Positions 1 through 5,946 of a stretch of DNA of 55,551 nucleotides are shown here, piece by piece (position 1 is the first letter of the stretch; each line of letters begins with the position of its first letter). The DNA comes from an uncultured Clostridia bacterium. GTDB taxonomy: Bacteria; Bacillota; Clostridia; Christensenellales; Borkfalkiaceae. The notes below the pieces were generated by a model, which did not search any database, had not been told where the DNA came from, and saw nothing but the letters and a program-made list of their open reading frames with translations. Where the stretch lies: the NCBI GenBank assembly GCA_947176485.1, contig CAMWQS010000001.1, positions 1 through 55,551 on the forward strand, read 5' to 3'. Both the position numbers and the translations under genes were made by a program.

Positions 1-26
1 GTCTAGAAGGGCTTGGATACGCGTAC

Positions 27-57
27 ACCCCCGAATATGCCGCGTTTAAGCGCATTT
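27..57 (+). repeat. R1 dispersed repeat copy (diverged)
   Basis: Five Cs followed by GAATATGCCGC, then TTTAAGCGCATTT. It matches the R1 pattern (C5, AT-rich ATATG core, then a TAACGC-like block and T-run) seen about ten times in the window. It lies just upstream of tRNA-Arg. No gene is visible in bases 1-81. Confidence 0.45.
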
Positions 58-81
58 AGCGACCAAAAATCAATTAAATAC

Positions 82-158
82 ACACCCGTAGCTCAGATGG
101 ATAGAGCAATAGCCTCCGACGCTATGTGCCGCTGGTTCGACTCCAGTCGGGTGTACCA
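82..158 (+). tRNA. tRNA-Arg (anticodon CCG)
   Basis: A complete cloverleaf can be folded by eye. The acceptor stem is ACACCCG/CGGGTGT, the D stem GCTC/GAGC, the anticodon stem ATAGC/GCTAT with loop CTCCGAC (anticodon CCG at 116-118), and the T arm GCTGG-TTCGACT-CCAGT. The discriminator is A and CCA is encoded at 156-158. It reads CGG codons. A terminator follows directly. Confidence 0.96.
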
Positions 159-162
159 TTAT

Positions 163-196
163 AAGACAACCCTAATTTTGCGGGTTGTCTTTTTTG
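163..196 (+). terminator. Rho-independent terminator of tRNA-Arg
   Basis: A 10-bp perfect stem (AAGACAACCC / GGGTTGTCTT) with a 9-nt loop runs into a T-run. Confidence 0.9.
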
Positions 197-215
197 ATAA
201 ATAAAATCTTGCTAA

Positions 216-244
216 TTGACAATAACCCGCTAATCCGTTATAAT
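216..244 (+). promoter_or_regulatory. Consensus sigma-A promoter of tcdA, leaderless arrangement
   Basis: TTGACA at 216-221, a 17-bp spacer, TATAAT at 239-244. The tcdA ATG starts at 252, seven bases past the -10, so the predicted start site is at or next to the start codon and there is no room for a Shine-Dalgarno sequence. Confidence 0.85.
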
Positions 245-251
245 TTTTTCT

Positions 252-1001
252 ATGTTAAACCAGTTTTCAAGAACCGAAATGTTGTTCGGCAAAAAGGGGA
301 TGGAAGCCCTTGCGCGTGCGCGGGTTGCCGTTTTCGGAATAGGCGGCGTGGGCGGCTATACCGTTGAAGCCTTAGTCCGCTCGGGCGTGGGCGCGATAGA
401 TATTATCGACAACGACAAGGTCAGCCTTACCAATATCAACCGCCAAATTTACGCCACGCATAAAACGGTGGGCAAGTACAAGGTTGACGTTGCTGCCGAA
501 AGAATTGCCGAGATAAACCCCGACTGCAAGGTTACGGCGCATAAGACCTTTTATATGCCCGAAACTCAAGCCGAGTTCGATTTTACCGAGTACGACTACA
601 TCGTTGACGCGATAGATACGGTTACGGGCAAGCTTACGATAATCGAGAACGCGCAAAAGTGCGGGACCCCCGTTATAAGCGCGATGGGCGCGGGCAACAA
701 ATTGGACCCGACCGCGTTCGAGGTCGCGGATATTTACAAGACTACGGTTTGCCCGCTTGCAAAGGTTATGCGGCACGAGCTGAAAAAACGGGGCGTCAAG
801 AAACTGAAAGTAGTTTATTCCAAGGAAGAACCCGTTAAGCCCGACCCGTCGGTGCAAGAGAACTGCCGTGAAGAATTAACCGCGGGGCGGCGGGATATCC
901 CCGCAAGTTGCGCCTTCGTCCCGTCGGTTGCGGGGCTGATTATTGCGGGCGAAGTAATAAAGGATTTAGTTAATAACGGTAAGAACGATGGAAGAAAATA
1001 A
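252..1001 (+). CDS. tcdA: tRNA threonylcarbamoyladenosine dehydratase (TcdA/CsdL family)
   Basis: The family is an E1-like (ThiF/MoeB fold) enzyme that uses ATP to cyclise t6A37 of tRNA to ct6A. The 249-residue protein has the N-terminal nucleotide-binding loop GIGGVGG at about residues 29-35, the acidic DIIDNDKVSLTNINRQ segment after the second strand, and the typical family length. The start at 252 is chosen because the first residues (LNQFSRTEMLFG) match the family N-terminus and a consensus promoter lies immediately upstream. There is no ribosome-binding site, so the mRNA is probably leaderless. The 3' end overlaps the next gene, a second tRNA-modification enzyme, by 14 bases, indicating co-transcription. 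ThiF-like sulfur carriers are the main alternative but lack this gene length and context. Confidence 0.9.
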   Translation: MLNQFSRTEMLFGKKGMEALARARVAVFGIGGVGGYTVEALVRSGVGAIDIIDNDKVSLTNINRQIYATHKTVGKYKVDVAAERIAEINPDCKVTAHKTFYMPETQAEFDFTEYDYIVDAIDTVTGKLTIIENAQKCGTPVISAMGAGNKLDPTAFEVADIYKTTVCPLAKVMRHELKKRGVKKLKVVYSKEEPVKPDPSVQENCREELTAGRRDIPASCAFVPSVAGLIIAGEVIKDLVNNGKNDGRK

Positions 1002-1830
1002 TACCCCTTGCAACGAAGTTGCAAAGCGTGCGGAAAAGAGTATTCAGAAAAAATTTCATACCGAGCTTTTTACCAGATTTGCAAAGGCGATAGTTCAGTA
1101 CGAGCTTATTCAACCCAACGATAAAATTGCGGTCTGTGTTTCGGGCGGGAAAGATTCCTTCCTTATGGCTAAGCTGTTTCAAGAAATTAAGCGGCACAAC
1201 AAGGTTCCGTTCGAGCTTTTATTCCTCGTGATGGACCCCGGTTACAGCAAAGCCAACCGCAAAGCCATCGAAACTAACGCAAAGCTTTTGAATATTCCAA
1301 TAACCGTTTTCGAAACGGATATTTTCGACAGCGTTTACACGATAGATAAATCCCCGTGCTACCTCTGCGCAAGAATGCGTCGCGGGCACCTTTATCACAG
1401 AGCAAAAGACTTGGGCTGCAACAAAATAGCTTTGGGGCACCACTACGACGACGTGATAGAAACCACGCTTATGGGTATGCTTTACGGCGGGCAGATGCAG
1501 ACGATGATGCCCAAGCTTAAAAGCGCGAACTTTGCGGGAATGGAGCTTATACGCCCCATGTACCTGATACGCGAGGACGATATAAAGGCGTGGCGTGATT
1601 ATAACGATTTACACTTCCTGCAGTGTGCCTGCAAGTTCACCGAAAGCAGCGCAACCGACCCGTCGGGTTCTAAGCGGCAAAAGGTGAAAGAGCTTATCCG
1701 CAAGCTTGAAAGCGAGGATAAGGGCATCGAGCAGAATATTTTCAGAAGCGTGGAAAACGTAATTTTAAGCGCGGTTATCGAGTACAAGGACAAGGACGGG
1801 GTAAGGCACCGCTTTACCGACGACTATTAA
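988..1830 (+). CDS. ttcA-like: TtcA-like tRNA 2-thiolation / PP-loop ATPase
   Basis: A PP-loop ATP pyrophosphatase of the TtcA/TtuA group, which thiolates tRNA using a [4Fe-4S] cluster. The 280-residue protein has the P-loop SGGKDS at residues 52-57, a CYLC pair at about 124-127 inside a CARMRRG-type segment, the family signature LGHHYDDVIETTLMGMLYGG, and a second cysteine pair (CAC) near 213-215, as expected for cluster ligation. It overlaps tcdA by 14 bases and precedes glpK by 14 bases, so the three look like one transcript. The exact thiolated nucleotide (cytidine 32 or another) cannot be read from sequence. Only a weak ribosome-binding site (GGTAAG) is visible, consistent with coupling to tcdA. 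Confidence 0.85.
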   Translation: MEENNTPCNEVAKRAEKSIQKKFHTELFTRFAKAIVQYELIQPNDKIAVCVSGGKDSFLMAKLFQEIKRHNKVPFELLFLVMDPGYSKANRKAIETNAKLLNIPITVFETDIFDSVYTIDKSPCYLCARMRRGHLYHRAKDLGCNKIALGHHYDDVIETTLMGMLYGGQMQTMMPKLKSANFAGMELIRPMYLIREDDIKAWRDYNDLHFLQCACKFTESSATDPSGSKRQKVKELIRKLESEDKGIEQNIFRSVENVILSAVIEYKDKDGVRHRFTDDY

Positions 1831-1844
1831 TAAGGGGAAAAGGA

Positions 1845-3431
1845 ATGACCATTCATCACGACAAGCTTGCTTACGGAAGGATTGCAAAAACGAGTGAAGA
1901 AATGACCGACGGACAAATTCAAGACATGCTTAAAAATCTTTCTGCTGGCGACGAAAAGTATATTCTTGCCATTGACCAAGGTACGACGAGCACCCGCGCC
2001 ATCATTTTTGATAAGCGCGGAAATATAATCTCACGCGCCCAGCAAGAGTTCCGTCAAATATACCCCGAACCGGGTTGGGTAGAGCATTCACCGCAGGATA
2101 TTATGGGGTCTACGGTGGCGGTAACGGGCGAAGCGCTCGTTCGGGCGGGGCTTTCCGCACAAGATATTTCCGCCATAGGAATTACCAATCAGCGCGAGAC
2201 GACGCTCGTTTGGGATAGGAAAACGGGCAAGCCCGTTTATAACGCGATAGTGTGGCAGTGCAGAAGGACCGCGGGCTTTTGCGAGAACTTGAAAAGAGAG
2301 GGCTTCTCCGAAAAAATCTATAACAAGACGGGGCTCGTGCCCGACGCTTATTTCTCGGCAACGAAGATAAAGTGGATTTTGGATAACGTAGAGGGTGCCC
2401 GCGCCCGCGCCGAACGGGGTGAACTCGTTTTCGGTACGGTGGACACTTATCTTCTGTGGCAGCTTTCCAAGGGCACGATATTTGCCACCGATTACACCAA
2501 CGCAAGCCGCACGATGCTTTTCAATATTCACACTTTAAAGTGGGACGATGAGCTTTTAAGGCTTTTCGATATTCCCAAAAGCATGTTGCCCGAGGTTCAC
2601 CCCTCAAGCTATCTTTACGGTTGTACGGACGCCCGTCTTTTCGGCTCGCCTATACCCGTGTGCGGGGTGGTGGGCGACCAGCAAGCGGCACTTTTCGGGC
2701 AGCTGTGCACGAACAAAGGTGAAGTAAAGAACACCTACGGCACGGGCTGTTTCCTTTTGATGAACACGGGCGATAAGGCGGTTAAAAGCCAGCACGGCTT
2801 GATAACTACCCTCGGCGCAACGGCGGAAGGCAAGCCTTGTTACGTATTGGAGGGCTCGGTTTTCGTCGGCGGTGCGGTCGTACAATGGCTGAGGGACGAA
2901 ATGAAGATAATTTCTTCCTCGGACGACAGCGAGGCGCAGGCGCTGAAGGTTAAGGACAGCGGCGGGGTGTACGTGGTGCCGGCGTTTACGGGACTTGGCG
3001 CGCCCTATTGGAATGCCGCGGCGCGGGGAACGATAACGGGCGTAACCCGCGGAACCTCGCGTGAACATATTATCCGCGCATCTTTAGAGGGGATAGCCTA
3101 CGAGGTTTGCGATTTGGTTGAGGCTATGGAAAAGGACGCGGGCATAAAAATAACCCGCCTTGCAGTTGACGGGGGCGCGTGCAAAAATAACTTTCTTATG
3201 CAGTTTCAGTCCGACGTTTTGAACTGTACCGCCGTCCGCCCGAAGGTTGCCGAAACTACGGCACTGGGCGCCGCGTACCTTGCGGGGCTTAACGCAGGGT
3301 GCTGGAGCGGGCTTGACGAGATAAAAGAAAACTTTGAAGTTGAAAAGATTTTCACCCCCGACATGAGAGAGGGGGAAAGGATAAAGCTTTTAAGCGGCTG
3401 GCGGGAAGCCGTCAAGAAAGCAACTTTGTAA
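1845..3431 (+). CDS. glpK: Glycerol kinase with an N-terminal extension
   Basis: FGGY-family kinase that phosphorylates glycerol to glycerol-3-phosphate in the cytoplasm. The phosphate-binding loop DQGTTSTR is at residues 44-51. WQCRRT, GLVPDAYFSATKIKWILD, NTYGTGCF and DGGACKN follow in family order. The protein has 528 residues, against about 500 for most glycerol kinases. The excess is an N-terminal stretch of about 37 residues beginning MTIHHDKLAYGRIA that is not part of the kinase fold. The start at 1845 has a clear ribosome-binding site (AAGGGG at 1832-1837). Internal ATGs at 1900 and 1927 would restore normal length but have poor ribosome-binding sites. No glpF or glpD is adjacent. Confidence 0.93.
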   Translation: MTIHHDKLAYGRIAKTSEEMTDGQIQDMLKNLSAGDEKYILAIDQGTTSTRAIIFDKRGNIISRAQQEFRQIYPEPGWVEHSPQDIMGSTVAVTGEALVRAGLSAQDISAIGITNQRETTLVWDRKTGKPVYNAIVWQCRRTAGFCENLKREGFSEKIYNKTGLVPDAYFSATKIKWILDNVEGARARAERGELVFGTVDTYLLWQLSKGTIFATDYTNASRTMLFNIHTLKWDDELLRLFDIPKSMLPEVHPSSYLYGCTDARLFGSPIPVCGVVGDQQAALFGQLCTNKGEVKNTYGTGCFLLMNTGDKAVKSQHGLITTLGATAEGKPCYVLEGSVFVGGAVVQWLRDEMKIISSSDDSEAQALKVKDSGGVYVVPAFTGLGAPYWNAAARGTITGVTRGTSREHIIRASLEGIAYEVCDLVEAMEKDAGIKITRLAVDGGACKNNFLMQFQSDVLNCTAVRPKVAETTALGAAYLAGLNAGCWSGLDEIKENFEVEKIFTPDMREGERIKLLSGWREAVKKATL

Positions 3432-3439
3432 AGTACAAA

Positions 3440-3474
3440 GCCGCCGCCCAAATTTGCGGGCGGCGGCTTATTTT
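3440..3474 (+). terminator. Rho-independent terminator after glpK
   Basis: A perfect 10-bp GC-rich stem (GCCGCCGCCC / GGGCGGCGGC) with an 8-nt loop is followed by TTATTTTA. It also separates the converging minus-strand small gene. Confidence 0.9.
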
Positions 3475-3637
3475 AGTCTATACTGTCTTTGCCGTCTATC
3501 TTATTATACATTTCGTGAAATTTCTTGACCTCGTCCGGGTCAAGCGAAACCTTTTGAAAAAGCCCCGTGCACTCGTTCGCGCTGGCGCATTGTTCAAAGA
3601 TATCTTCTATAAGTTTGTTCTGTTTACGCTTACTCAT
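3473..3637 (-). CDS. Small acidic protein of unknown function
   Basis: From the ATG at 3637 the frame encodes 54 residues (MSKRKQNKLIEDIFEQ at the start) with a basic beginning and an acidic, helix-prone remainder. I do not recognise it. The open frame continues upstream to 3724, but that extension runs through the R1 repeat at 3670-3705 (read as LTPIYALNNA), so the longer version may be repeat read-through. No convincing ribosome-binding site precedes either start. It follows the ATP-grasp gene on the same strand. A role as a substrate peptide of that ligase is conceivable but speculative. Confidence 0.45.
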   Translation of the reverse strand: MSKRKQNKLIEDIFEQCASANECTGLFQKVSLDPDEVKKFHEMYNKIDGKDSID

Positions 3638-3669
3638 ATAAGTAGCTTGCGCAACGCCGAAAAAACTAT

Positions 3670-3705
3670 GCAAAAACGCGTTATTTAAGGCATATATAGG
3701 GGTTA
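3670..3705 (-). repeat. R1 dispersed repeat copy
   Basis: On the minus strand this reads TAACCCCTATATATGCC followed by TTAAATAACGC and a T-run. The TAA stop codon of the ATP-grasp gene (3703-3705) is its first three bases, the same arrangement as at the nrdG stop. Confidence 0.75.
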
Positions 3706-4584
3706 ATCGTATATTTTGCTGCAAATATATTCCGCATAAAGGCGGGCAATATTCACGCCCGTAACCCGCTCAATGCCCCCGAAAAAGGCGTTTGAGTTGA
3801 CTTCGCACACTAAATAGCCACCTTTTTCGGCGTATAAAAGGTCAATTCCGCAGTAGTCAAGTTCAAGTGTTTTTGCCGTTAATTCGCATATATCCCGTAG
3901 GCAATCGTCAATTTCGATAGGTTTTGCCGTGCCGCCAAGCTCCAAATTAGAGCGGAAGTCTGTATCAGATTTTCTCTGCATAGCGGCAACGGCTTTGCCG
4001 CCTATGACTATGACGCGCACGTCTTTACCCGCGCTTGAAGATATAAACTTCTGAAAAAGGTGGGGCGTGCATTTCAGCTTTGCACATAAGGCTTCAAGTT
4101 CCTGACGGTCGTCCGCCTTATAAACGCCCTTGCCGAGCGAGCCGTAGCTTTCCTTTACTATAACGGGGTAGCCCAAAGTCTTTTCAATAAAATCGATATC
4201 GTCCGCTTTCACGGTTGCTTTCGCGTCGTAGCAAAGGAGTCCGCCAACCGTCGGCGGCATCGGTACCCCGTGCCCTAAAAGTGCGAGGTGGGTTTCCATC
4301 TTATCGTCGCAAACGCGCACTGCGGCGTGGCTGTTAAAAAGCCTCACCCCCGACTTTTCCAAAATTGCGGAGGTGTATTTGTCCTTATCCAGATACACGC
4401 AGAAGTCGTAGCCGTTAAGCTCGTTTACGAGTTCGCCCTTGCCGTCAAGGTATGCAAAAAAGCCGTTCCGCCTTATCTCCGCGTCTACGCCTAAGCGTGC
4501 GAACTCGGTTTTAAGCCGTTCGGCTTGGTTCAGCCCCGTGGGGAGGGTAGAGTATGCATTTATAATAATAATTGCGCGTTTCAC
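3703..4584 (-). CDS. RimK-like ATP-grasp ligase
   Basis: A 293-residue ATP-grasp protein of the RimK/LysX type, a family that joins an amino acid to a carboxylate of a protein, peptide or small molecule using ATP. Visible hallmarks are the ATP-clamp segment GYPVIVKESYGSLGKGV, the FQKFISSSAGKDVRVIVIGG strand pair, and the metal-binding end DLLYAEKGGYLVCEVNSNAFFGG. The N-terminal domain (INAYSTLPTGLNQAERL) resembles that of clostridial RimK-like proteins. The start is a GTG whose GTGA overlaps the stop of the upstream membrane-protein gene, so the two are translationally coupled. Acceptor and donor substrates are unknown. The neighbours (two-helix membrane protein upstream, 54-residue peptide downstream) do not settle it. 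Confidence 0.82.
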   Translation of the reverse strand: MKRAIIIINAYSTLPTGLNQAERLKTEFARLGVDAEIRRNGFFAYLDGKGELVNELNGYDFCVYLDKDKYTSAILEKSGVRLFNSHAAVRVCDDKMETHLALLGHGVPMPPTVGGLLCYDAKATVKADDIDFIEKTLGYPVIVKESYGSLGKGVYKADDRQELEALCAKLKCTPHLFQKFISSSAGKDVRVIVIGGKAVAAMQRKSDTDFRSNLELGGTAKPIEIDDCLRDICELTAKTLELDYCGIDLLYAEKGGYLVCEVNSNAFFGGIERVTGVNIARLYAEYICSKIYD

Positions 4585-5192
4585 TGTCGTTTTAAATAGT
4601 TTTTATAAATCTTTTTGTCGGGCGTGCCGTTTTCTATAATATTTATGGTTTTGCTCTGTTTTCCGTCTTTTACTGCGCAGTAAGAAACCGTTTTATACTT
4701 GCCGCCGCGTTCCATAAGTCGGCAGAAGGTGGCGCCGAGTCTATCTATTATCGCGGTGGTTATCGTAGCTTTTCTTGACAAGGAAAGCTTGCCGAAAGCC
4801 GAAAAATCAAAAGCTATAAGCTCTTTAAAGTTATTAGTTTTAACGAAGAAACTGTTGCCGTCGTTTGAAATATAATAGGTTACGTTGTCCCGTTCGGGGT
4901 GCATAAGCGCGGCGTTCTCAATGAAAACTTCTTGTACGTAATTTTTTATAATGCGGTCAAGGGGCTTCCCGTATTTGTAGTTGAAAATTGCCGCAAGCAA
5001 CGCAAACACGCCCATTAGTGGAATGCAAACGCCCAAAGCATAAATACGAAAATCGATTCTGGATAATGCTATTGCAACCGATAAAAAAACTATAAGCTCA
5101 ATGCAGGCAATTCCTGAGCCAACCGTTGCAAGCAGCCCGCAAAACTCGCCTTTTTTAAGTCTTTTGATTTCTTCCGTATTTAAATTCGCCAT
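4581..5192 (-). CDS. Two-helix membrane protein of unknown function
   Basis: 203 residues. A short cytoplasmic N-terminus is followed by two hydrophobic helices at about residues 19-45 and 49-70 (SGIACIELIVFLSVAIAL and IYALGVCIPLMGVFALLAA), then a soluble C-terminal domain of about 130 residues with no motif I recognise. The layout suggests both ends lie in the cytoplasm. It is first in a minus-strand cluster and overlaps the ATP-grasp gene by four bases, so the ligase and this protein are likely made together. The ATG at 5192 sits six bases after a TAAAAT -10 element, which predicts a leaderless message. Confidence 0.7.
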   Translation of the reverse strand: MANLNTEEIKRLKKGEFCGLLATVGSGIACIELIVFLSVAIALSRIDFRIYALGVCIPLMGVFALLAAIFNYKYGKPLDRIIKNYVQEVFIENAALMHPERDNVTYYISNDGNSFFVKTNNFKELIAFDFSAFGKLSLSRKATITTAIIDRLGATFCRLMERGGKYKTVSYCAVKDGKQSKTINIIENGTPDKKIYKNYLKRQ

Positions 5193-5198
5193 AATTTT

Positions 5199-5227
5199 AT
5201 TTTAAGCTATGCCGCCCGCGCAGTCAA
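5199..5227 (-). promoter_or_regulatory. Promoter of the minus-strand membrane protein cluster, leaderless
   Basis: Read on the minus strand: TTGACT (5227-5222), a 17-bp spacer, TAAAAT (5204-5199), then six bases to the ATG at 5192. The predicted start site falls on the start codon. Confidence 0.7.
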
Positions 5228-5234
5228 GTTTTTA

Positions 5235-5263
5235 TTGAAAATAATTACAAATTGCGGTATAAT
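5235..5263 (+). promoter_or_regulatory. Promoter of the HNH gene, leaderless
   Basis: TTGAAA at 5235-5240, a 17-bp spacer, TATAAT at 5258-5263, then six bases to the ATG at 5270. It is back-to-back with the minus-strand promoter at 5199-5227, with seven bases between the two -35 elements. Confidence 0.8.
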
Positions 5264-5269
5264 GGGACT

Positions 5270-5698
5270 ATGAAACTCAATTTTGAACTTGTGCCGGACA
5301 GCTGTTGGTACAGCAATTTAAGAAGTATTTTATCCCCCGCGCAGTGGGGCGTCGTCCGCAAGGAAGCGTATGCCTGTGCGGGCGGTAAATGCGCCATATG
5401 TGGGGGTGTATCGCCCAGATTAGAGGCTCACGAGCAGTGGGAATACGACGAAAAGAACGCAGTACAGAAGTTGAAAACCGTAGTTGCCGTGTGCAAAAGC
5501 TGCCACGAAGTTATCCATATAGGCAGAACTTCTTTGATGGGCGGTGAAGAAAGGGCGGCAGCGCATTTTATGAAAGTTAACGGCTGCACCTACGCCGAAT
5601 ACCGCAAGGCCTTGGGCGAAGCAAACGAAGCTCACCGCCGCAGAAACCTTGTTCCCGAGTGGAAGCTTGACCTGTCGTATCTGAAAAAATTTTGTTGA
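5270..5698 (+). CDS. HNH-motif protein
   Basis: 142 residues with a zinc-binding CxxC (KCAICGG) at about residues 43-46, an EAHEQW segment carrying the first HNH histidine region, and a second cysteine pair in VCKSCHEVIHIGR. These are the parts of an HNH (McrA-like) endonuclease fold with structural zinc. Two conserved blocks follow (MKVNGCTYAEYRKAL; HRRRNLVPEWKLDLSYL). Similar stand-alone HNH proteins are common in Clostridia and have no assigned role. No toxin, methylase or restriction partner is adjacent. The ATG at 5270 is preferred over the TTG at 5252, which lies inside the promoter. A terminator is at 5800-5858. Confidence 0.75.
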   Translation: MKLNFELVPDSCWYSNLRSILSPAQWGVVRKEAYACAGGKCAICGGVSPRLEAHEQWEYDEKNAVQKLKTVVAVCKSCHEVIHIGRTSLMGGEERAAAHFMKVNGCTYAEYRKALGEANEAHRRRNLVPEWKLDLSYLKKFC

Positions 5699-5715
5699 AA
5701 AATGTAAATTTTCAT

Positions 5716-5764
5716 ATACAATATATAGTTATCTTGTTCAAAATTTTCACACAAGATATTGTGC
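5716..5764. promoter_or_regulatory. Upstream NrdR box pair
   Basis: Two 16-bp near-palindromes, ATACAATATATAGTTA (5716-5731) and ACACAAGATATTGTGC (5749-5764), fit the NrdR box pattern ACAC-wATATATw-GTGT. Their centres are 33 bp apart, about three helical turns, which is the usual spacing for cooperative NrdR binding. Confidence 0.7.
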
Positions 5765-5772
5765 CTCAACAC

Positions 5773-5801
5773 TTGACACTGAAACCTTAAAGTATTATAC
5801 T
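5773..5801 (+). promoter_or_regulatory. Possible additional promoter upstream of nrdD
   Basis: TTGACA (5773-5778), a 17-bp spacer, TATACT (5796-5801), just after the upstream NrdR pair. Transcription from it would immediately meet the hairpin at 5800-5858, so its role is unclear. Confidence 0.4.
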
Positions 5802-5858
5802 TGTCCTTGCTGCGCTCTTGATAAGGGTCAAGCGCGGACAAGCATTTTTTTATTTTTT
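5800..5858 (+). terminator. Rho-independent terminator between the HNH gene and nrdD
   Basis: The outer stem CTTGTCC/GGACAAG and an inner bulged stem (GCGC-TTGA pairing with TCAAGCGC) form a hairpin followed by ATTTTTTTATTTTTT. Confidence 0.8.
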
Positions 5859-5912
5859 ACACAATATATTGTAGAAGCGAGTATTGACATACCACTAAAT
5901 AAGTGGTAGAAT
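5859..5912 (+). promoter_or_regulatory. nrdD promoter with overlapping NrdR box pair
   Basis: The promoter is TTGACA (5884-5889), a 17-bp spacer, TAGAAT (5907-5912). One NrdR-like box, ACACAATATATTGTAG, is at 5859-5874. A second inverted repeat, ACCACTAAATAAGTGGT (5891-5907), fills the -35/-10 spacer. Centre spacing is about 32.5 bp, matching the upstream pair. Bound NrdR would block RNA polymerase directly. Confidence 0.75.
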
Positions 5913-5946
5913 GGTTTTTACTTGCACTATTCGGAGGAAACTTATT

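Noticed and set aside
5392..5410. R1 copy in the HNH gene
   Set aside because: The CCATATGTGGGGG stretch encodes the conserved CAICGG zinc motif, so the resemblance is explained by protein constraint.
5773..5858. Small RNA gene between two NrdR box pairs
   Set aside because: The predicted start would fall inside the terminator hairpin, leaving only about 40-50 nt of transcript; more simply it is the HNH gene's terminator next to a promoter-like sequence.
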